Shown: positions 51,471-60,975, counted from the stretch's first letter. The stretch is 64,000 nucleotides of DNA from Rhodophyticola sp017644125 (GCF_042140125.1 NZ_CP159473.1); one strand, 5' to 3'. Made by a program: numbers and translations. Notes: generated by a model not told the origin, from the sequence alone.

Positions 51471-52034
51471 ATGTCCGACGATATTGAAATTGATGTAGCC
51501 GACCTTGAGCGGCGGATGGACGGGGCGCTTGCCAATCTGAGGACCGAATTCGCCTCGTTGCGCACGGGCCGGGCCTCGGCGGCGATGCTGGAGCCAGTGC
51601 AGGTGGAAGCCTATGGCCAGATGACGCCGATCAATCAGGTGGGCACGGTGAACGTGCCCGAAAGCCGGATGGTGACGATCAACGTCTGGGACAAATCCAT
51701 GGTCGGCAAGGTGGAGAAGGCCATTCGCGAAAGCGGTCTGGGCATCAACCCGCAGCTGAACGGCACGATCATCATGCTGCCGATCCCCGAACTGAACGAG
51801 GAACGCCGGCGCGAGCTGACCAAGGTTGCGGCGCATTATGCCGAAAACGCGCGGGTCGCGATCCGCAATGTGCGGCGCGACGGGATGGATCAGATCAAGA
51901 AGGCGAAGGCCGACGGCATGTCGGAGGACGACCAGAAGCTGTGGGAGGCCGAGGTGCAGGAGCTGACCGATGGCCATATCGCGCGGGTCGATGCGGCGCT
52001 GGAGACCAAGCAAGCCGAGATCATGCAAGTCTGA
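51471..52034 (+). CDS. frr: Ribosome recycling factor
   Basis: A 187-residue tRNA-shaped protein that, with EF-G, splits post-termination ribosomes. Signatures: FASLRTGRASAAMLEPV, the domain II hinge INQVGTVNVPESRM and RRELTKVAAHYAENARVAIRNVRRD. It follows pyrH by 49 bases and precedes uppS. Near-standard length. Confidence 0.96.
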   Translation: MSDDIEIDVADLERRMDGALANLRTEFASLRTGRASAAMLEPVQVEAYGQMTPINQVGTVNVPESRMVTINVWDKSMVGKVEKAIRESGLGINPQLNGTIIMLPIPELNEERRRELTKVAAHYAENARVAIRNVRRDGMDQIKKAKADGMSEDDQKLWEAEVQELTDGHIARVDAALETKQAEIMQV

Positions 52035-52071
52035 GTAACGAGCGACATTCCCGACAATTGAGGAGCCGCCC

Positions 52072-52809
52072 ATGGCCCGATCGAGCCCCGAGACCGCCGA
52101 CAAGGACAAGACGCCGCGCCATGTGGCGATCATCATGGACGGCAACGGCCGGTGGGCGCAGATGCGCGGGCGGCCACGGCTGGTGGGCCATCACGCAGGC
52201 GCAAAGCGGGTCAAGGAGATCGTGCGCTCCTGCCCGGATCTGGGTGTGGAATACCTGACGATCTTTGCCTTTTCGACCGAGAACTGGAAGCGGACCCAGA
52301 CCGAGGTGGCGGGGCTGATGAAGCTGTTCAAGCGCTACATCCGGCGCGAGACGCAATCGCTGATCGACGAGAATGTGCGGGTGCGGTTCATTGGCGACCG
52401 GGTGCGGTTGGAGCCGTCGCTGGTCGACATGATGGACAATCTGGAATTACTGACGGCCGGCAATGCGGGCACCCATCTGACCATCGCGCTGAACTATGGC
52501 GGCCGGGACGAGGTGGCGCGCGCCACAAGGCGGCTTGCCCATGACGTGGCCGCAGGCAAGCTCGACCCGCGTCATGTGAGCGACGAGACGCTGCCGAAAT
52601 ACCTCGATACCTGCCTGCTGCCCGACCCCGATCTGGTGATCCGGACCAGCGGCGAGGCGCGGATCTCCAACTTTCTGCTCTGGCAGTCGGCCTATGCGGA
52701 GTACGAGTTCATCGACACGCTCTGGCCCGACTTCACGCCTGCGGAGTTCGACAAGGTCTTGCGCCGCTTCGGCAATCGCGAGCGACGTTTCGGCGCGGTG
52801 CCGGCCTGA
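52072..52809 (+). CDS. uppS: Isoprenyl (undecaprenyl) diphosphate synthase
   Basis: A 245-residue cis-prenyltransferase that makes the undecaprenyl carrier for peptidoglycan and LPS. Motifs: VAIIMDGNGRWAQMRG with the catalytic aspartate, GHHAGAKRVKEIVR, FAFSTENWKR and the C-terminal LVIRTSGEARISNFLLWQ followed by EYEFIDTLWPDF. Immediately upstream of cdsA. Confidence 0.96.
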   Translation: MARSSPETADKDKTPRHVAIIMDGNGRWAQMRGRPRLVGHHAGAKRVKEIVRSCPDLGVEYLTIFAFSTENWKRTQTEVAGLMKLFKRYIRRETQSLIDENVRVRFIGDRVRLEPSLVDMMDNLELLTAGNAGTHLTIALNYGGRDEVARATRRLAHDVAAGKLDPRHVSDETLPKYLDTCLLPDPDLVIRTSGEARISNFLLWQSAYAEYEFIDTLWPDFTPAEFDKVLRRFGNRERRFGAVPA

Positions 52810-52823
52810 TCCCGGCGCGGTCG

Positions 52824-53615
52824 ATGAATTTCAGTCGCGACAGCTTTTCCGACCTTGCGGTTCGCATGGTCACGGGCGTTGCGATGGCGATTGTGGGGCT
52901 GGCGGCGGTCTGGGCTGGCGGCTGGTGGTTCATCGGGCTTGTCCTTTTGATCGTCGGCACACTGGTCTGGGAGCTTGTGCGGATGCTGGGCGGCGGCCCG
53001 CGGCGTGCGATTGCGCTTGGCGGTCTGGCCGCCGGGCTGCTGCTTGCGGCAAAGCTGCTGCCCGTGGGGCTGGGCCTGCCGCTCCTGCTTCTGGCGAGCA
53101 TTGCGGGTATCGGGCTTCTGGACAAGAACCGCACACTCTACATCATGTATACCGCGCTCATCATGTTCGCGGGGTTCGGCCTTCTGGTGCATCGCGAGGA
53201 TTTCGGGCTGACCTGGATGCTGTGGCTGGTGCTGGTCGTCGCCGCGACCGATGTGCTGGGCTATTTCGCCGGGCGGATTCTCGGCGGTCCGAAATTCTGG
53301 CCGCGCGTCAGCCCCAAGAAGACATGGTCGGGCACGGTGGCGGGCTGGGTCAGCGCCGGGATAGTGGGCGCGGCGTTCATGCAGACAACCGGAACGGGGG
53401 TGGAGCTGATAGGAATATCCGTTGCGCTGAGCATGGCAAGCCAGATGGGCGATATCGCCGAAAGTGCGGTAAAACGGCGGATGGGGGTCAAGGACAGCTC
53501 GACCCTGCTGCCGGGGCACGGGGGCGTGTTCGACCGGTTCGACGGGATGCTTGGCGCGGCGCTTCTGCTGCTGTTGGTCGAAAGCCTGATCGTGTTCCCG
53601 CTGCCGCCGCTTTAG
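52824..53615 (+). CDS. cdsA: Phosphatidate cytidylyltransferase
   Basis: A 263-residue integral membrane enzyme that makes CDP-diacylglycerol, with about seven hydrophobic segments. The CDP-alcohol signature is AESAVKRRMGVKDSSTLLPGHGGVFDRFDG, split across the C-terminal third (about residues 213-242). It starts 14 bases after uppS and is followed nine bases later by dxr. Confidence 0.94.
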   Translation: MNFSRDSFSDLAVRMVTGVAMAIVGLAAVWAGGWWFIGLVLLIVGTLVWELVRMLGGGPRRAIALGGLAAGLLLAAKLLPVGLGLPLLLLASIAGIGLLDKNRTLYIMYTALIMFAGFGLLVHREDFGLTWMLWLVLVVAATDVLGYFAGRILGGPKFWPRVSPKKTWSGTVAGWVSAGIVGAAFMQTTGTGVELIGISVALSMASQMGDIAESAVKRRMGVKDSSTLLPGHGGVFDRFDGMLGAALLLLLVESLIVFPLPPL

Positions 53616-53624
53616 GGAGTGTCC

Positions 53625-54803
53625 ATGCGAAAGGTCAGTGTTTTCGGAGCCACCGGATCCATCGGGCAGAACACGCTCGATCTGATCGCGCGCGCGCCCG
53701 ACGGCTATGACGTGGTGGCGCTGACCGGCGGGCGGAACGTGGCGCAGCTGGCGCGCGACGCGCGCGCCGTCGGTGCCGATATCGCGGTGACCGCCTATGA
53801 GGAGGAACTGCCAGTGCTGCGCGACGCGCTCGCCGGATCCGGGATCGCCGCCGCCGCCGGGGAGGCCGCGCTGATCGAAGCGGCGGACCGGCCCGCGGAC
53901 TGGATCATGTCGGCGATCGTGGGCGCGGCGGGGCTTGCGCCCGGGTTCCGGGCCTTGCGGCATGGCACCACGCTGGCGCTGGCGAACAAGGAAAGTCTGG
54001 TCACCGCAGGCCCGCTTCTGCTGGCCGAAGGGCGCGCCCATGGCGCGACGATCCTGCCGGTGGACAGCGAGCACTCGGCGGTGTTTCAGGCGCTGGTCGG
54101 CGAGGACATGGCGGCGGTGGAACGGATCGTCATCACCGCTTCGGGCGGGGGCTTGCGCGACTGGCCGTTGGAAGCGTTGCCCGATGCGACGGTAGCGGAT
54201 GCCGGGGCGCATCCGAACTGGGACATGGGGCAGCGGATCACCATCGACAGCGCGTCGATGTTCAACAAGGCGATGGAGCTGATCGAGACCAAGGAGTTTT
54301 TCGGTGTCCGCCCGGATCAGATCGAGGCGGTCGTGCATCCGCAATCCATCATCCATGCGCTTGTGGGGTTTCGCGACGGCGCGCTGATGGCGCATCTGGG
54401 TGCGCCGGACATGCGCCATGCCATCGGTTATGCGCTGCACTGGCCAGACCGCCGGCATCTGCCGGTCGCGCGGATCAATCTGGCGGAACTGGCGACGCTG
54501 GAGTTTCTGGCGCCTTGCGACACGCGCTACCCCGCGCTCGGCATCGCGCGGGCGGTGATGGAAACCGGCGGTCGCGCGGGCGCCGTCTTCAACGCGGCCA
54601 AGGAGATCGCGCTGGACGGATTTCTGGCCGGGCGGATCGGTTTCATGGACATGGCCGGCGTGGTCGAGGCCACGCTTGACGGGATTTCGGGCCGGTTTCG
54701 CCTAACTGATGCCATAGACACCCTTGAGACGGTGCTGGAAACAGACCATCTGGCACGGGTAGAGGCCGAAGAGCAGGTCAAAAAAATGCAGGGACGCAAA
54801 TAG
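53625..54803 (+). CDS. dxr: 1-Deoxy-D-xylulose 5-phosphate reductoisomerase
   Basis: A 392-residue enzyme for the first committed step of the methylerythritol phosphate pathway. The NADPH-binding start is VSVFGATGSIGQNTLDLI; the active-site regions are ANKESLVTAGPL, LPVDSEHSAVFQAL and SASMFNKAMELIE. The ATG at 53625 with GGGAG five bases upstream is preferred over a GTG at 53619. One base separates it from rseP. Confidence 0.96.
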   Translation: MRKVSVFGATGSIGQNTLDLIARAPDGYDVVALTGGRNVAQLARDARAVGADIAVTAYEEELPVLRDALAGSGIAAAAGEAALIEAADRPADWIMSAIVGAAGLAPGFRALRHGTTLALANKESLVTAGPLLLAEGRAHGATILPVDSEHSAVFQALVGEDMAAVERIVITASGGGLRDWPLEALPDATVADAGAHPNWDMGQRITIDSASMFNKAMELIETKEFFGVRPDQIEAVVHPQSIIHALVGFRDGALMAHLGAPDMRHAIGYALHWPDRRHLPVARINLAELATLEFLAPCDTRYPALGIARAVMETGGRAGAVFNAAKEIALDGFLAGRIGFMDMAGVVEATLDGISGRFRLTDAIDTLETVLETDHLARVEAEEQVKKMQGRK

Positions 54804-54804
54804 T

Positions 54805-56136
54805 ATGGAATTCATCCCCCAGTTCGGCAGTGTCGCGTTCACGATCCTGGCCTTTATTCTGGCGCTGTCGATCATCGTCGCGATCCACGAATACGGACAT
54901 TACATCGTGGGCCGCTGGTCCGGCATCCATGCGGAGGTGTTTTCCATCGGCTTCGGTCCGGTTCTGACCAGCCGGGTCGACCGGCACGGCACCCGCTGGC
55001 AGATCGCGGCGCTTCCCTTTGGCGGCTATGTGAAGTTTCTGGGCGATGCGGATGCGGCCTCGGGCAAGGACGGGGCGGCGATAGATGCGCTCGACGTGGC
55101 CGAACGCCGCCGCTCCATGCATGGCGCGCCGCTTTGGGCACGCGCGGCGACGGTCGCGGCGGGACCGATCTTCAACTTCATCCTGTCGATCCTGATCTTC
55201 GCGGGCGTCGTGCTGGTATCGGGGCAGGCGGTGGAGGAGGCACGGATCGGCCCGGCAAAGATGTTGCCCGCCGATATCGCCGTGCTGCAGGAGGGCGATC
55301 TGGTCACCGCGGTGGCCGGTGAGCCGGTGGACGGTCTGGCGGATCTCTATGAGTTGAGCCGCGAGACGCTGCCCCCGGCGCCAAGCCTGACCTACGACAT
55401 CGAGCGCGATGGCCGGGCGATGCAGGTGGAGGCGAGCTTCCCCCTGATCCCGGTGATCGAGGCGGTGACCCCGCAATCGGCGGCGATCGACGCGGGGCTT
55501 GAGCGGGGCGATGTGATCCGCGCAATCGACGGGCAGCCGATCTACGCCTTTTCCCAGTTGCGCGATGCGGTCGAGGCCTCGGAGGGCGCGCCGCTTGCGC
55601 TGGATGTCTGGCGCGCGGGCGAGATGATGGAGGTCACGCTCAGCCCAAGGCGGATGGATCTGCCGCTGGCCGAAGGCGGGTTCGAGACCCGCTGGCTGAT
55701 CGGGATCACGGGCGGGCTGTTCTTCGAGCCGGTGACCGAGCCTGTGGGCCTCTGGGAGGCGGCAGGCTTCGGCGTCAGCCAGACCGGCTTCATCATCCAG
55801 TCGTCGCTTTCGGGCCTGTGGCACATGATCACCGGCGCGATTTCCAGCTGCAACCTGCAAGGTCCCATCGGTATTGCCGAAACCAGCGGCGCGGCCGCCA
55901 GCCAGGGGATCGAGAATTTCATCTGGTTCATCGCGGTCCTGTCCACGGCGGTGGGCCTCTTGAACCTCTTTCCGATTCCCGTTCTGGACGGCGGTCACCT
56001 GATCTTTCATGCCTATGAGGCGGTCGCGGGCAAGCCGCCTTCCGACAAGGCCCTGAAAGTCTTCATGTCCATCGGTCTGACGCTGCTGTTGGCCTTGATG
56101 CTCTTTGCGCTGACCAATGACATTTTCTGCCCGTAA
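54805..56136 (+). CDS. rseP: Site-2 zinc metalloprotease RseP
   Basis: A 443-residue intramembrane protease. The zinc motif HEYGH is at residues 28-32 in the first helix, and the second zinc ligand lies in the FPIPVLDGGHL segment (about residue 394) of the C-terminal membrane part. The central periplasmic region contains a PDZ-like repeat pair, seen as EGDLVTAVAGEPVDGLADLYE and DVIRAIDGQPIYAFSQLRD. In E. coli RseP cleaves the anti-sigma factor RseA and signal-peptide remnants. It is placed ahead of bamA as in many proteobacteria. Confidence 0.94.
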   Translation: MEFIPQFGSVAFTILAFILALSIIVAIHEYGHYIVGRWSGIHAEVFSIGFGPVLTSRVDRHGTRWQIAALPFGGYVKFLGDADAASGKDGAAIDALDVAERRRSMHGAPLWARAATVAAGPIFNFILSILIFAGVVLVSGQAVEEARIGPAKMLPADIAVLQEGDLVTAVAGEPVDGLADLYELSRETLPPAPSLTYDIERDGRAMQVEASFPLIPVIEAVTPQSAAIDAGLERGDVIRAIDGQPIYAFSQLRDAVEASEGAPLALDVWRAGEMMEVTLSPRRMDLPLAEGGFETRWLIGITGGLFFEPVTEPVGLWEAAGFGVSQTGFIIQSSLSGLWHMITGAISSCNLQGPIGIAETSGAAASQGIENFIWFIAVLSTAVGLLNLFPIPVLDGGHLIFHAYEAVAGKPPSDKALKVFMSIGLTLLLALMLFALTNDIFCP

Positions 56137-56269
56137 GGGTAGGATGCCCAAGGGCGGCGGATCACCAAAGCGCCCATCCGGCGCCCAAATTGCGCCATAT
56201 TCAAAGCCGATCTTCTGACCATGACGGGGCAAGTGCCCCTTGGTGTGGCACACAGAGAGGCCGGAGACG

Positions 56270-56407
56270 ATGAAACTGATCACCGACGGATATCGCGGCA
56301 TCAGCTTTTTCATGCAGATCAATGTGGACCGTCTGCTGGTTCCGCTGATGATCATCGGCGCCCTGACCATTGCCGGTTGGCTGATGTCTTACGCGACGGT
56401 TTACTGA
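56270..56407 (+). CDS. 45-residue membrane peptide between rseP and bamA
   Basis: A small gene starting MKLITDGYRGISFFMQINVD, with one membrane segment at about residues 21-41 (RLLVPLMIIGALTIAGWLM). The ATG follows GCCGGAGACG, a usable ribosome-binding site. Codon use matches the neighbours. It lies in the same orientation between an intramembrane protease and the outer-membrane assembly gene, so it may be part of the envelope cluster. No function can be assigned. Confidence 0.6.
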   Translation: MKLITDGYRGISFFMQINVDRLLVPLMIIGALTIAGWLMSYATVY

Positions 56408-56486
56408 TCCGGCCGATTGCGCGCCCTGACGGGCCGCCGCGACACTTCCCCGAACACGTCCCTTGTGTATATATTGTGACACAGCC

Positions 56487-56495
56487 TGTGGATAA
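56487..56495 (-). promoter_or_regulatory. Consensus DnaA box upstream of bamA
   Basis: TTATCCACA (read on the minus strand) is the perfect nine-base DnaA box. It lies 93 bases before bamA in a short AT-rich patch next to TATATATTGTG. A single box with no other origin feature is probably regulatory or incidental. Confidence 0.3.
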
Positions 56496-56520
56496 CCCCC
56501 ACCGGCTGTAATGGATCGTT

Positions 56521-56549
56521 TTGACAACGTCCCTCGGCTTCGGTAGGCA
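56521..56549 (+). promoter_or_regulatory. Candidate bamA promoter
   Basis: A perfect -35 hexamer TTGACA (56521-56526) is followed by a 17-base spacer and a weak TAGGCA (56544-56549). It lies between the small peptide gene and bamA and would allow bamA to be expressed apart from rseP. Confidence 0.4.
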
Positions 56550-56587
56550 GGAGCGGAGGATACGGATCAGAAACGGGGCAGGATTCG

Positions 56588-58900
56588 ATGAGCAGTCGCG
56601 CAGAGAACGCATCGATTTGGCGGGGCGCGGTTGCGGCCCTTTTGGCGGTAGCCCTGGTCGCCCTGCTGGCATGGCCGGTCGCGGCGCAGAATTTCCGCTT
56701 CAGCCAGTTCGATGTTCAGGGAAATCAGCGGATCGAGGCCAGTACGATCCTGACCTATGCCAATATCAATCCCGGCGAGGCGGTATCTGCGGGGCAGGTC
56801 AATGACGCGCAGCAGCGGCTGCAGCAATCCGGCCTGTTCGAAAGCGTCGAAGTCGTCCCGCGCGGCTCCACCCTGGTGATCATCGTGCAGGAATATCCGA
56901 CGATCAACCGGATCAGTATCGAGGGCAACCGCCGTCTCAACGACGATGATCTGCTGCCGCTGCTGACCTCGCAGCCGCGTCGGGTCTATTCCCCCTCCGT
57001 GGCCGAGCAGGACGCGGCCGCGATCAACGATGCCTATCGCCAGGCAGGCCGGCTGACGGCGACCGTCTCGCCGCAGATCATCCGCCGCAGCGACAACCGC
57101 GTCGATCTGGTCTTCGAAGTGACCGAGGGCCGGGTCGTCGAGACCGAGCGGATCTCCTTCGTCGGCAACCGCGAGTTTTCCGACCGGCGCCTGCGCCGCG
57201 TGCTGGAAAGCACGCAGGCCGGTCTTTTCCGCGCCATCATCCGCCGTGACAGCTTCGTGGCTGATCGGATCGCTTTCGACCAGCAGTTGCTGACCGATTT
57301 CTACCGGGATCGGGGATATGTCGATTTCGAAGTGCTGAGCGTGACGTCGGAACTCGCGCGGGGGCGGGATGCCTATTTTATCACCTTCAACATCCGCGAG
57401 GGCCAGAGCTTCGATATCGGCGAGATCACCGTGGTCAGCGACCTGCCCGAGATCGATATCGACGAATATCGCGACGTGATCCGCATCAGCAGCGGCAACA
57501 CCTACAGCCCCCGCCTGATCGACAACACGATCAGCCGGATGGAAAACCTCGCGACGCGGCAGGGTCTGCGGTTCATCCGTGTCGAGCCCCGCATCACCCG
57601 CAACGATGCGGATCTGACGCTGGATGTGGAATTTGCGGTGGTGCGCGGCGAGCGTGTATTCGTCGAGCGGATCGATATCGAAGGCAATGCCACGACGCTG
57701 GACCGGGTGGTGCGGCGGCAGTTCGACACGGTCGAGGGCGATCCGTTCGATCCGCGCGCGATCCGGCAGGCTTCGGAGCGGATCCGGGCGCTGGCCTATT
57801 TCTCCGATGTGCAGGTGGAGGGCCGTCAGGGCACCTCGCCCGACTCGGTGATCGTCGATGTCGATGTGGAGGAGCAGCCGACCGGCTCGCTTGGCTTCTC
57901 GGTCAGTTTCTCAAGCGATGTCGGGACCGGTCTGGCCGTCTCCTTCGCCGAGCAGAACTTCCTCGGCCGGGGGCAGGCGGTCGAGTTTTCCTTCAGCACC
58001 GCTCAGGACAGCCGGGCCTTCAATTTCGGCTTCGTGGAGCCGGCCTTCCTGCGACGGGATCTGTCGTTTGGTCTGGATGTTTTCTATAGCGAGACCAATC
58101 AGGAAAACGCCGCCTTCGACACCGAGAATATCGGGCTGCGAACCTCGCTTGGCTTCCCGATCAGCGAATATGGCAGAATGAGCGTTTTCTATCGTATCTC
58201 GGAAGACAGCATTCTGAACGTGCCGACCGATAGTTCGCCGATCCTGCAGCGCGAGGAGGGATCGCGCGTCACCTCCTCCCTGGGCTACGGGTTCAGCTAT
58301 GACACCCGCAATACCGGCCTCAACCCCAATGCAGGCGTCCTGCTTCGGTTCAACCAGGAGCTGGCGGGTCTTGGCGGTGACAACGAGTACATTCGCACCA
58401 CGGCGCTTGCATCTGCGGAAAGGGGCATTGCCCGCGAAGAGGTGACGCTGCGCGCGACCATCGAGGGCGGTGCGCTTGAAATGCTGGACGGCAACAGCCG
58501 CTTCACCGATCGTTTCTTCCTGTCCAGCCGGCAGATGCGCGGCTTCGAGCCGCGCGGTCTGGGCCCGCGTGACACCAACGCGGTCAACAATGATGCATTG
58601 GGCGGCAATTACTTCGCCGTGGCCCGGTTCGAGGCGGCCTTCCCTCTGGGACTGCCGGACGAATACGGCATTTCGGGCGGTGTGTTCTATGATATCGGCA
58701 CGGTCTGGGGGCTGGATGATGTGGTGGGCGCCGGTGGTGCGATTGTGGATGACGACATCCATTTCCGCAGCTCCGTCGGTTTCTCGATCTTCTGGGATAC
58801 GGCGATCGGGCCCTTGCGCTTCAACTTCAGCCGGGCGCTGGAAACCCAGCCCTATGACCAGACCCGTGAATTCGATCTGACGATCGAGGCGCGTTTCTGA
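56588..58900 (+). CDS. bamA: Outer membrane protein assembly factor BamA
   Basis: A 770-residue Omp85 protein that inserts beta-barrel proteins into the outer membrane. The signal peptide runs to about residue 34 (LLAWPVAAQ). Five POTRA domains (about 35-430) follow, then a 16-strand barrel. POTRA-like repeats are visible in FDVQGNQRI, ISIEGNRRL, ISFVGNREF and IDIEGNATT. The barrel has the VRGF-type motif as MRGFEPRGLGPRD. The last residue is Phe (TIEARF), the usual signal for barrel insertion. Confidence 0.96.
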   Translation: MSSRAENASIWRGAVAALLAVALVALLAWPVAAQNFRFSQFDVQGNQRIEASTILTYANINPGEAVSAGQVNDAQQRLQQSGLFESVEVVPRGSTLVIIVQEYPTINRISIEGNRRLNDDDLLPLLTSQPRRVYSPSVAEQDAAAINDAYRQAGRLTATVSPQIIRRSDNRVDLVFEVTEGRVVETERISFVGNREFSDRRLRRVLESTQAGLFRAIIRRDSFVADRIAFDQQLLTDFYRDRGYVDFEVLSVTSELARGRDAYFITFNIREGQSFDIGEITVVSDLPEIDIDEYRDVIRISSGNTYSPRLIDNTISRMENLATRQGLRFIRVEPRITRNDADLTLDVEFAVVRGERVFVERIDIEGNATTLDRVVRRQFDTVEGDPFDPRAIRQASERIRALAYFSDVQVEGRQGTSPDSVIVDVDVEEQPTGSLGFSVSFSSDVGTGLAVSFAEQNFLGRGQAVEFSFSTAQDSRAFNFGFVEPAFLRRDLSFGLDVFYSETNQENAAFDTENIGLRTSLGFPISEYGRMSVFYRISEDSILNVPTDSSPILQREEGSRVTSSLGYGFSYDTRNTGLNPNAGVLLRFNQELAGLGGDNEYIRTTALASAERGIAREEVTLRATIEGGALEMLDGNSRFTDRFFLSSRQMRGFEPRGLGPRDTNAVNNDALGGNYFAVARFEAAFPLGLPDEYGISGGVFYDIGTVWGLDDVVGAGGAIVDDDIHFRSSVGFSIFWDTAIGPLRFNFSRALETQPYDQTREFDLTIEARF

Positions 58901-58912
58901 AGGAGAGGCGGC

Positions 58913-59581
58913 ATGGCGCTTTGGCGCAGCAGGCCCTGGCTGAGCGCGACCCTGGCGGTCGCGCTTATGCTGTTTGCGGAGGGGCCCGCAGGCGCGCCTG
59001 CGCTGGCGCAGCAGCTTTCCGCCCCGTCGGTGCCCACGCCCGCGCCGGAGGGCATTCTGGTGCTCAATCAGGACCGGTTGTTTTCCACCTCGCTTTATGG
59101 CGCGCGCGTTCAGCGTGAACTGGAGGCGGCGGGCGAACGTCTGGCCGCGGAAAACCGGCAGATCGAGGCGCAACTGACCGAAGAGGAACTCCGCCTGACC
59201 GAGCAGCGGCCCCAGATGGACCCGGTCGCCTTTCGCATATTGGCCGAAGAGTTCGATACCCGCGTCGGCGAGATCCGCGCGGCGCAGGAAGCCAAGGCGC
59301 AGTCGCTGAGCGATCAGGCCGATGACGCGCGCCAGCGGTTTTTCGAGCTGAGTTTTCCGATCCTTCTGGAATTGGTGCGGGAGCGCGGGGCGGCTGTGAT
59401 CATGGACAACCGGGCCGTCCTGCTTTCGGCGGAAAGCGTCGACATCACCGCCGACGCGCTGGCACGTGTCAATGCGGAGATCGGTGATGGCGGTGACGCG
59501 GTCTTGCTGCCGTTGCCCGATCCGTCCCCGCCTTTACCGCGCCCCGCGCCGGAGGCATCGTCCCCGCAGACGGATCCCTAG
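58913..59581 (+). CDS. OmpH/Skp family periplasmic chaperone
   Basis: A 222-residue Skp/OmpH-type protein. It has a signal peptide (to about residue 33, ending GAPALAQQ), a beta strand GILVLNQDRLFSTSLYG and a long coiled-coil hairpin (about 65-145) with many Glu/Arg/Ala. The return strand AAVIMDNRAVLLSAESVDITADAL and a proline-rich tail (PDPSPPLPRPAPE) follow. Skp carries unfolded outer-membrane proteins to BamA, which is encoded 12 bases upstream. Confidence 0.88.
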   Translation: MALWRSRPWLSATLAVALMLFAEGPAGAPALAQQLSAPSVPTPAPEGILVLNQDRLFSTSLYGARVQRELEAAGERLAAENRQIEAQLTEEELRLTEQRPQMDPVAFRILAEEFDTRVGEIRAAQEAKAQSLSDQADDARQRFFELSFPILLELVRERGAAVIMDNRAVLLSAESVDITADALARVNAEIGDGGDAVLLPLPDPSPPLPRPAPEASSPQTDP

Positions 59582-59701
59582 GCGCCAAGCGACCTTGCCG
59601 CGCAGGAGCCGAGTTGCTACCACGGTGGCATGCGCGCCAGCCCATGCCCATGGGCCGATCCGCACCAAGGCAGGCAACGACACCAAAGGATACCGGCATC
59701 C

Positions 59702-60178
59702 ATGAGCGCCGACACCCCCACGACCGCCGATATTCATCTGATCCAGCGGATCATTCCGCATAGATATCCGTTCCTGCTGATCGACAAGGTGCGCGAGATC
59801 GAGCCCTTCACAAGCGCCGTCGGGGTCAAGAACGTCACCTTCAACGAGCCGCATTTTCAGGGGCATTTCCCCGGTGCGCCGATCATGCCCGGCGTCACGA
59901 TCATCGAGGCGATGGCGCAGACCGCTGCGGTGATGGTAGGGGTCAGCATGGATATGGCCGACAAGGATCTGCTGGTTTACTTCATGGCGATCGACAAGTG
60001 CAAATTCCGCCGCAAGGTGACCCCCGGCGATGTGCTGGAGTTGTCGGTCAGCGTCACGCGGGGCAAACCGGGCGGCAAGGTCTGGAAGTTTCTGGGCAAG
60101 GGCACCGTCGACGGAGAGATGGCGGCCGAGGCCGAGTTCACCGCGATGATGGATCTGCCCGCCGAGGCCGCCCCATGA
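59702..60178 (+). CDS. fabZ: 3-Hydroxyacyl-[acyl-carrier-protein] dehydratase FabZ
   Basis: A 158-residue hot-dog dehydratase that removes water from 3-hydroxyacyl-ACP. Active-site motifs: IPHRYPFLLIDKV, HFQGHFPGAPIMPGV with the catalytic histidine and glutamate region, and the FRRKVTPGD segment. The start is ATG 59702, 120 bases after the OmpH stop. Its stop overlaps the lpxA start by four bases. It supplies hydroxyacyl-ACP balance between fatty-acid and lipid A synthesis. Confidence 0.95.
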   Translation: MSADTPTTADIHLIQRIIPHRYPFLLIDKVREIEPFTSAVGVKNVTFNEPHFQGHFPGAPIMPGVTIIEAMAQTAAVMVGVSMDMADKDLLVYFMAIDKCKFRRKVTPGDVLELSVSVTRGKPGGKVWKFLGKGTVDGEMAAEAEFTAMMDLPAEAAP

Positions 60179-60975
60179 GCATCGACGCATCGGCGAGAAT
60201 ACACGCCTCCGCCGTGATCGAGGAGGGTGCTGTGATCGGGCCGGATTGCGAGATCGGTCCGTTCTGCGTGGTGGGCCCCGAGGTGACGCTGGCCCAAGGT
60301 GTGACCATGAAATCCCATGCGGTGGTGACCGGCTGGACCGAGATCGGGGCGGGCACGGTGATTTTTCCGTTCGCCAATATCGGCGATATCCCCCAGGACC
60401 GGAAATTCGCGGGCGAGCGCACCCGGCTGATCGTCGGCAAGCGCAACCGCATCCGCGAGGGCGTCACGATGAACACCGGCACCGCGGGCGGCGGCGGCGT
60501 GACCCGGGTGGGCGATGACGGGCTTTTCCTTGCCGGCTCTCATGTGGCGCATGACGCGCAGGTCGGCAACAACGTGGTCATGGTCAACAACGCATCGCTC
60601 GCGGGGCATTGCGTGGTCGAGGATGACGTGATCATCGGCGGGCTGTCGGGAGTGCATCAGTTCGTGCGGATCGGGCGCGGGGCGATCATCGGGGCGGTCA
60701 CGATGGTAACCCATGATGTCATCCCCTACGGGCTGGTCCATTCGCCACGCGGGGAATTGCAGGGGCTGAACCTCGTGGGGCTGAAACGCAAGGGCGTGAG
60801 CCGGCAGGACATCACCGCGCTCAGGGCCGCGTTTCAGGCGCTGGCCCAGGGCGAAGGCGCGTTTCAGGATCGCGCCCGACGCCTACCGGAAACCTGCGGC
60901 GACAGCATATATGTGCGGGAGATCGCGGATTTCGTGCTGTCGGCGACCGACCGTTCCTTTCTGACGCCGGGATAG
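60175..60975 (+). CDS. lpxA: UDP-N-acetylglucosamine acyltransferase
   Basis: A 266-residue left-handed beta-helix acyltransferase that starts lipid A synthesis. Hexapeptide repeats begin at ARIHASAVIEEGAVIG; the nucleotide and acyl chain contacts lie near GEIG-type turns and the catalytic His sits in the GSHVAHDAQVGNN segment. The C-terminal helical part (LRAAFQALAQGEG) is typical of LpxA. Starts with an ATG four bases inside fabZ. Confidence 0.94.
   Translation: MSIDASARIHASAVIEEGAVIGPDCEIGPFCVVGPEVTLAQGVTMKSHAVVTGWTEIGAGTVIFPFANIGDIPQDRKFAGERTRLIVGKRNRIREGVTMNTGTAGGGGVTRVGDDGLFLAGSHVAHDAQVGNNVVMVNNASLAGHCVVEDDVIIGGLSGVHQFVRIGRGAIIGAVTMVTHDVIPYGLVHSPRGELQGLNLVGLKRKGVSRQDITALRAAFQALAQGEGAFQDRARRLPETCGDSIYVREIADFVLSATDRSFLTPG

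Noticed and set aside
56226..56239. GGGGCA/TGCCCC inverted repeat before the 45-residue peptide as a terminator of rseP
   Set aside because: The stem is short with a two-base loop and is followed by only two T residues.
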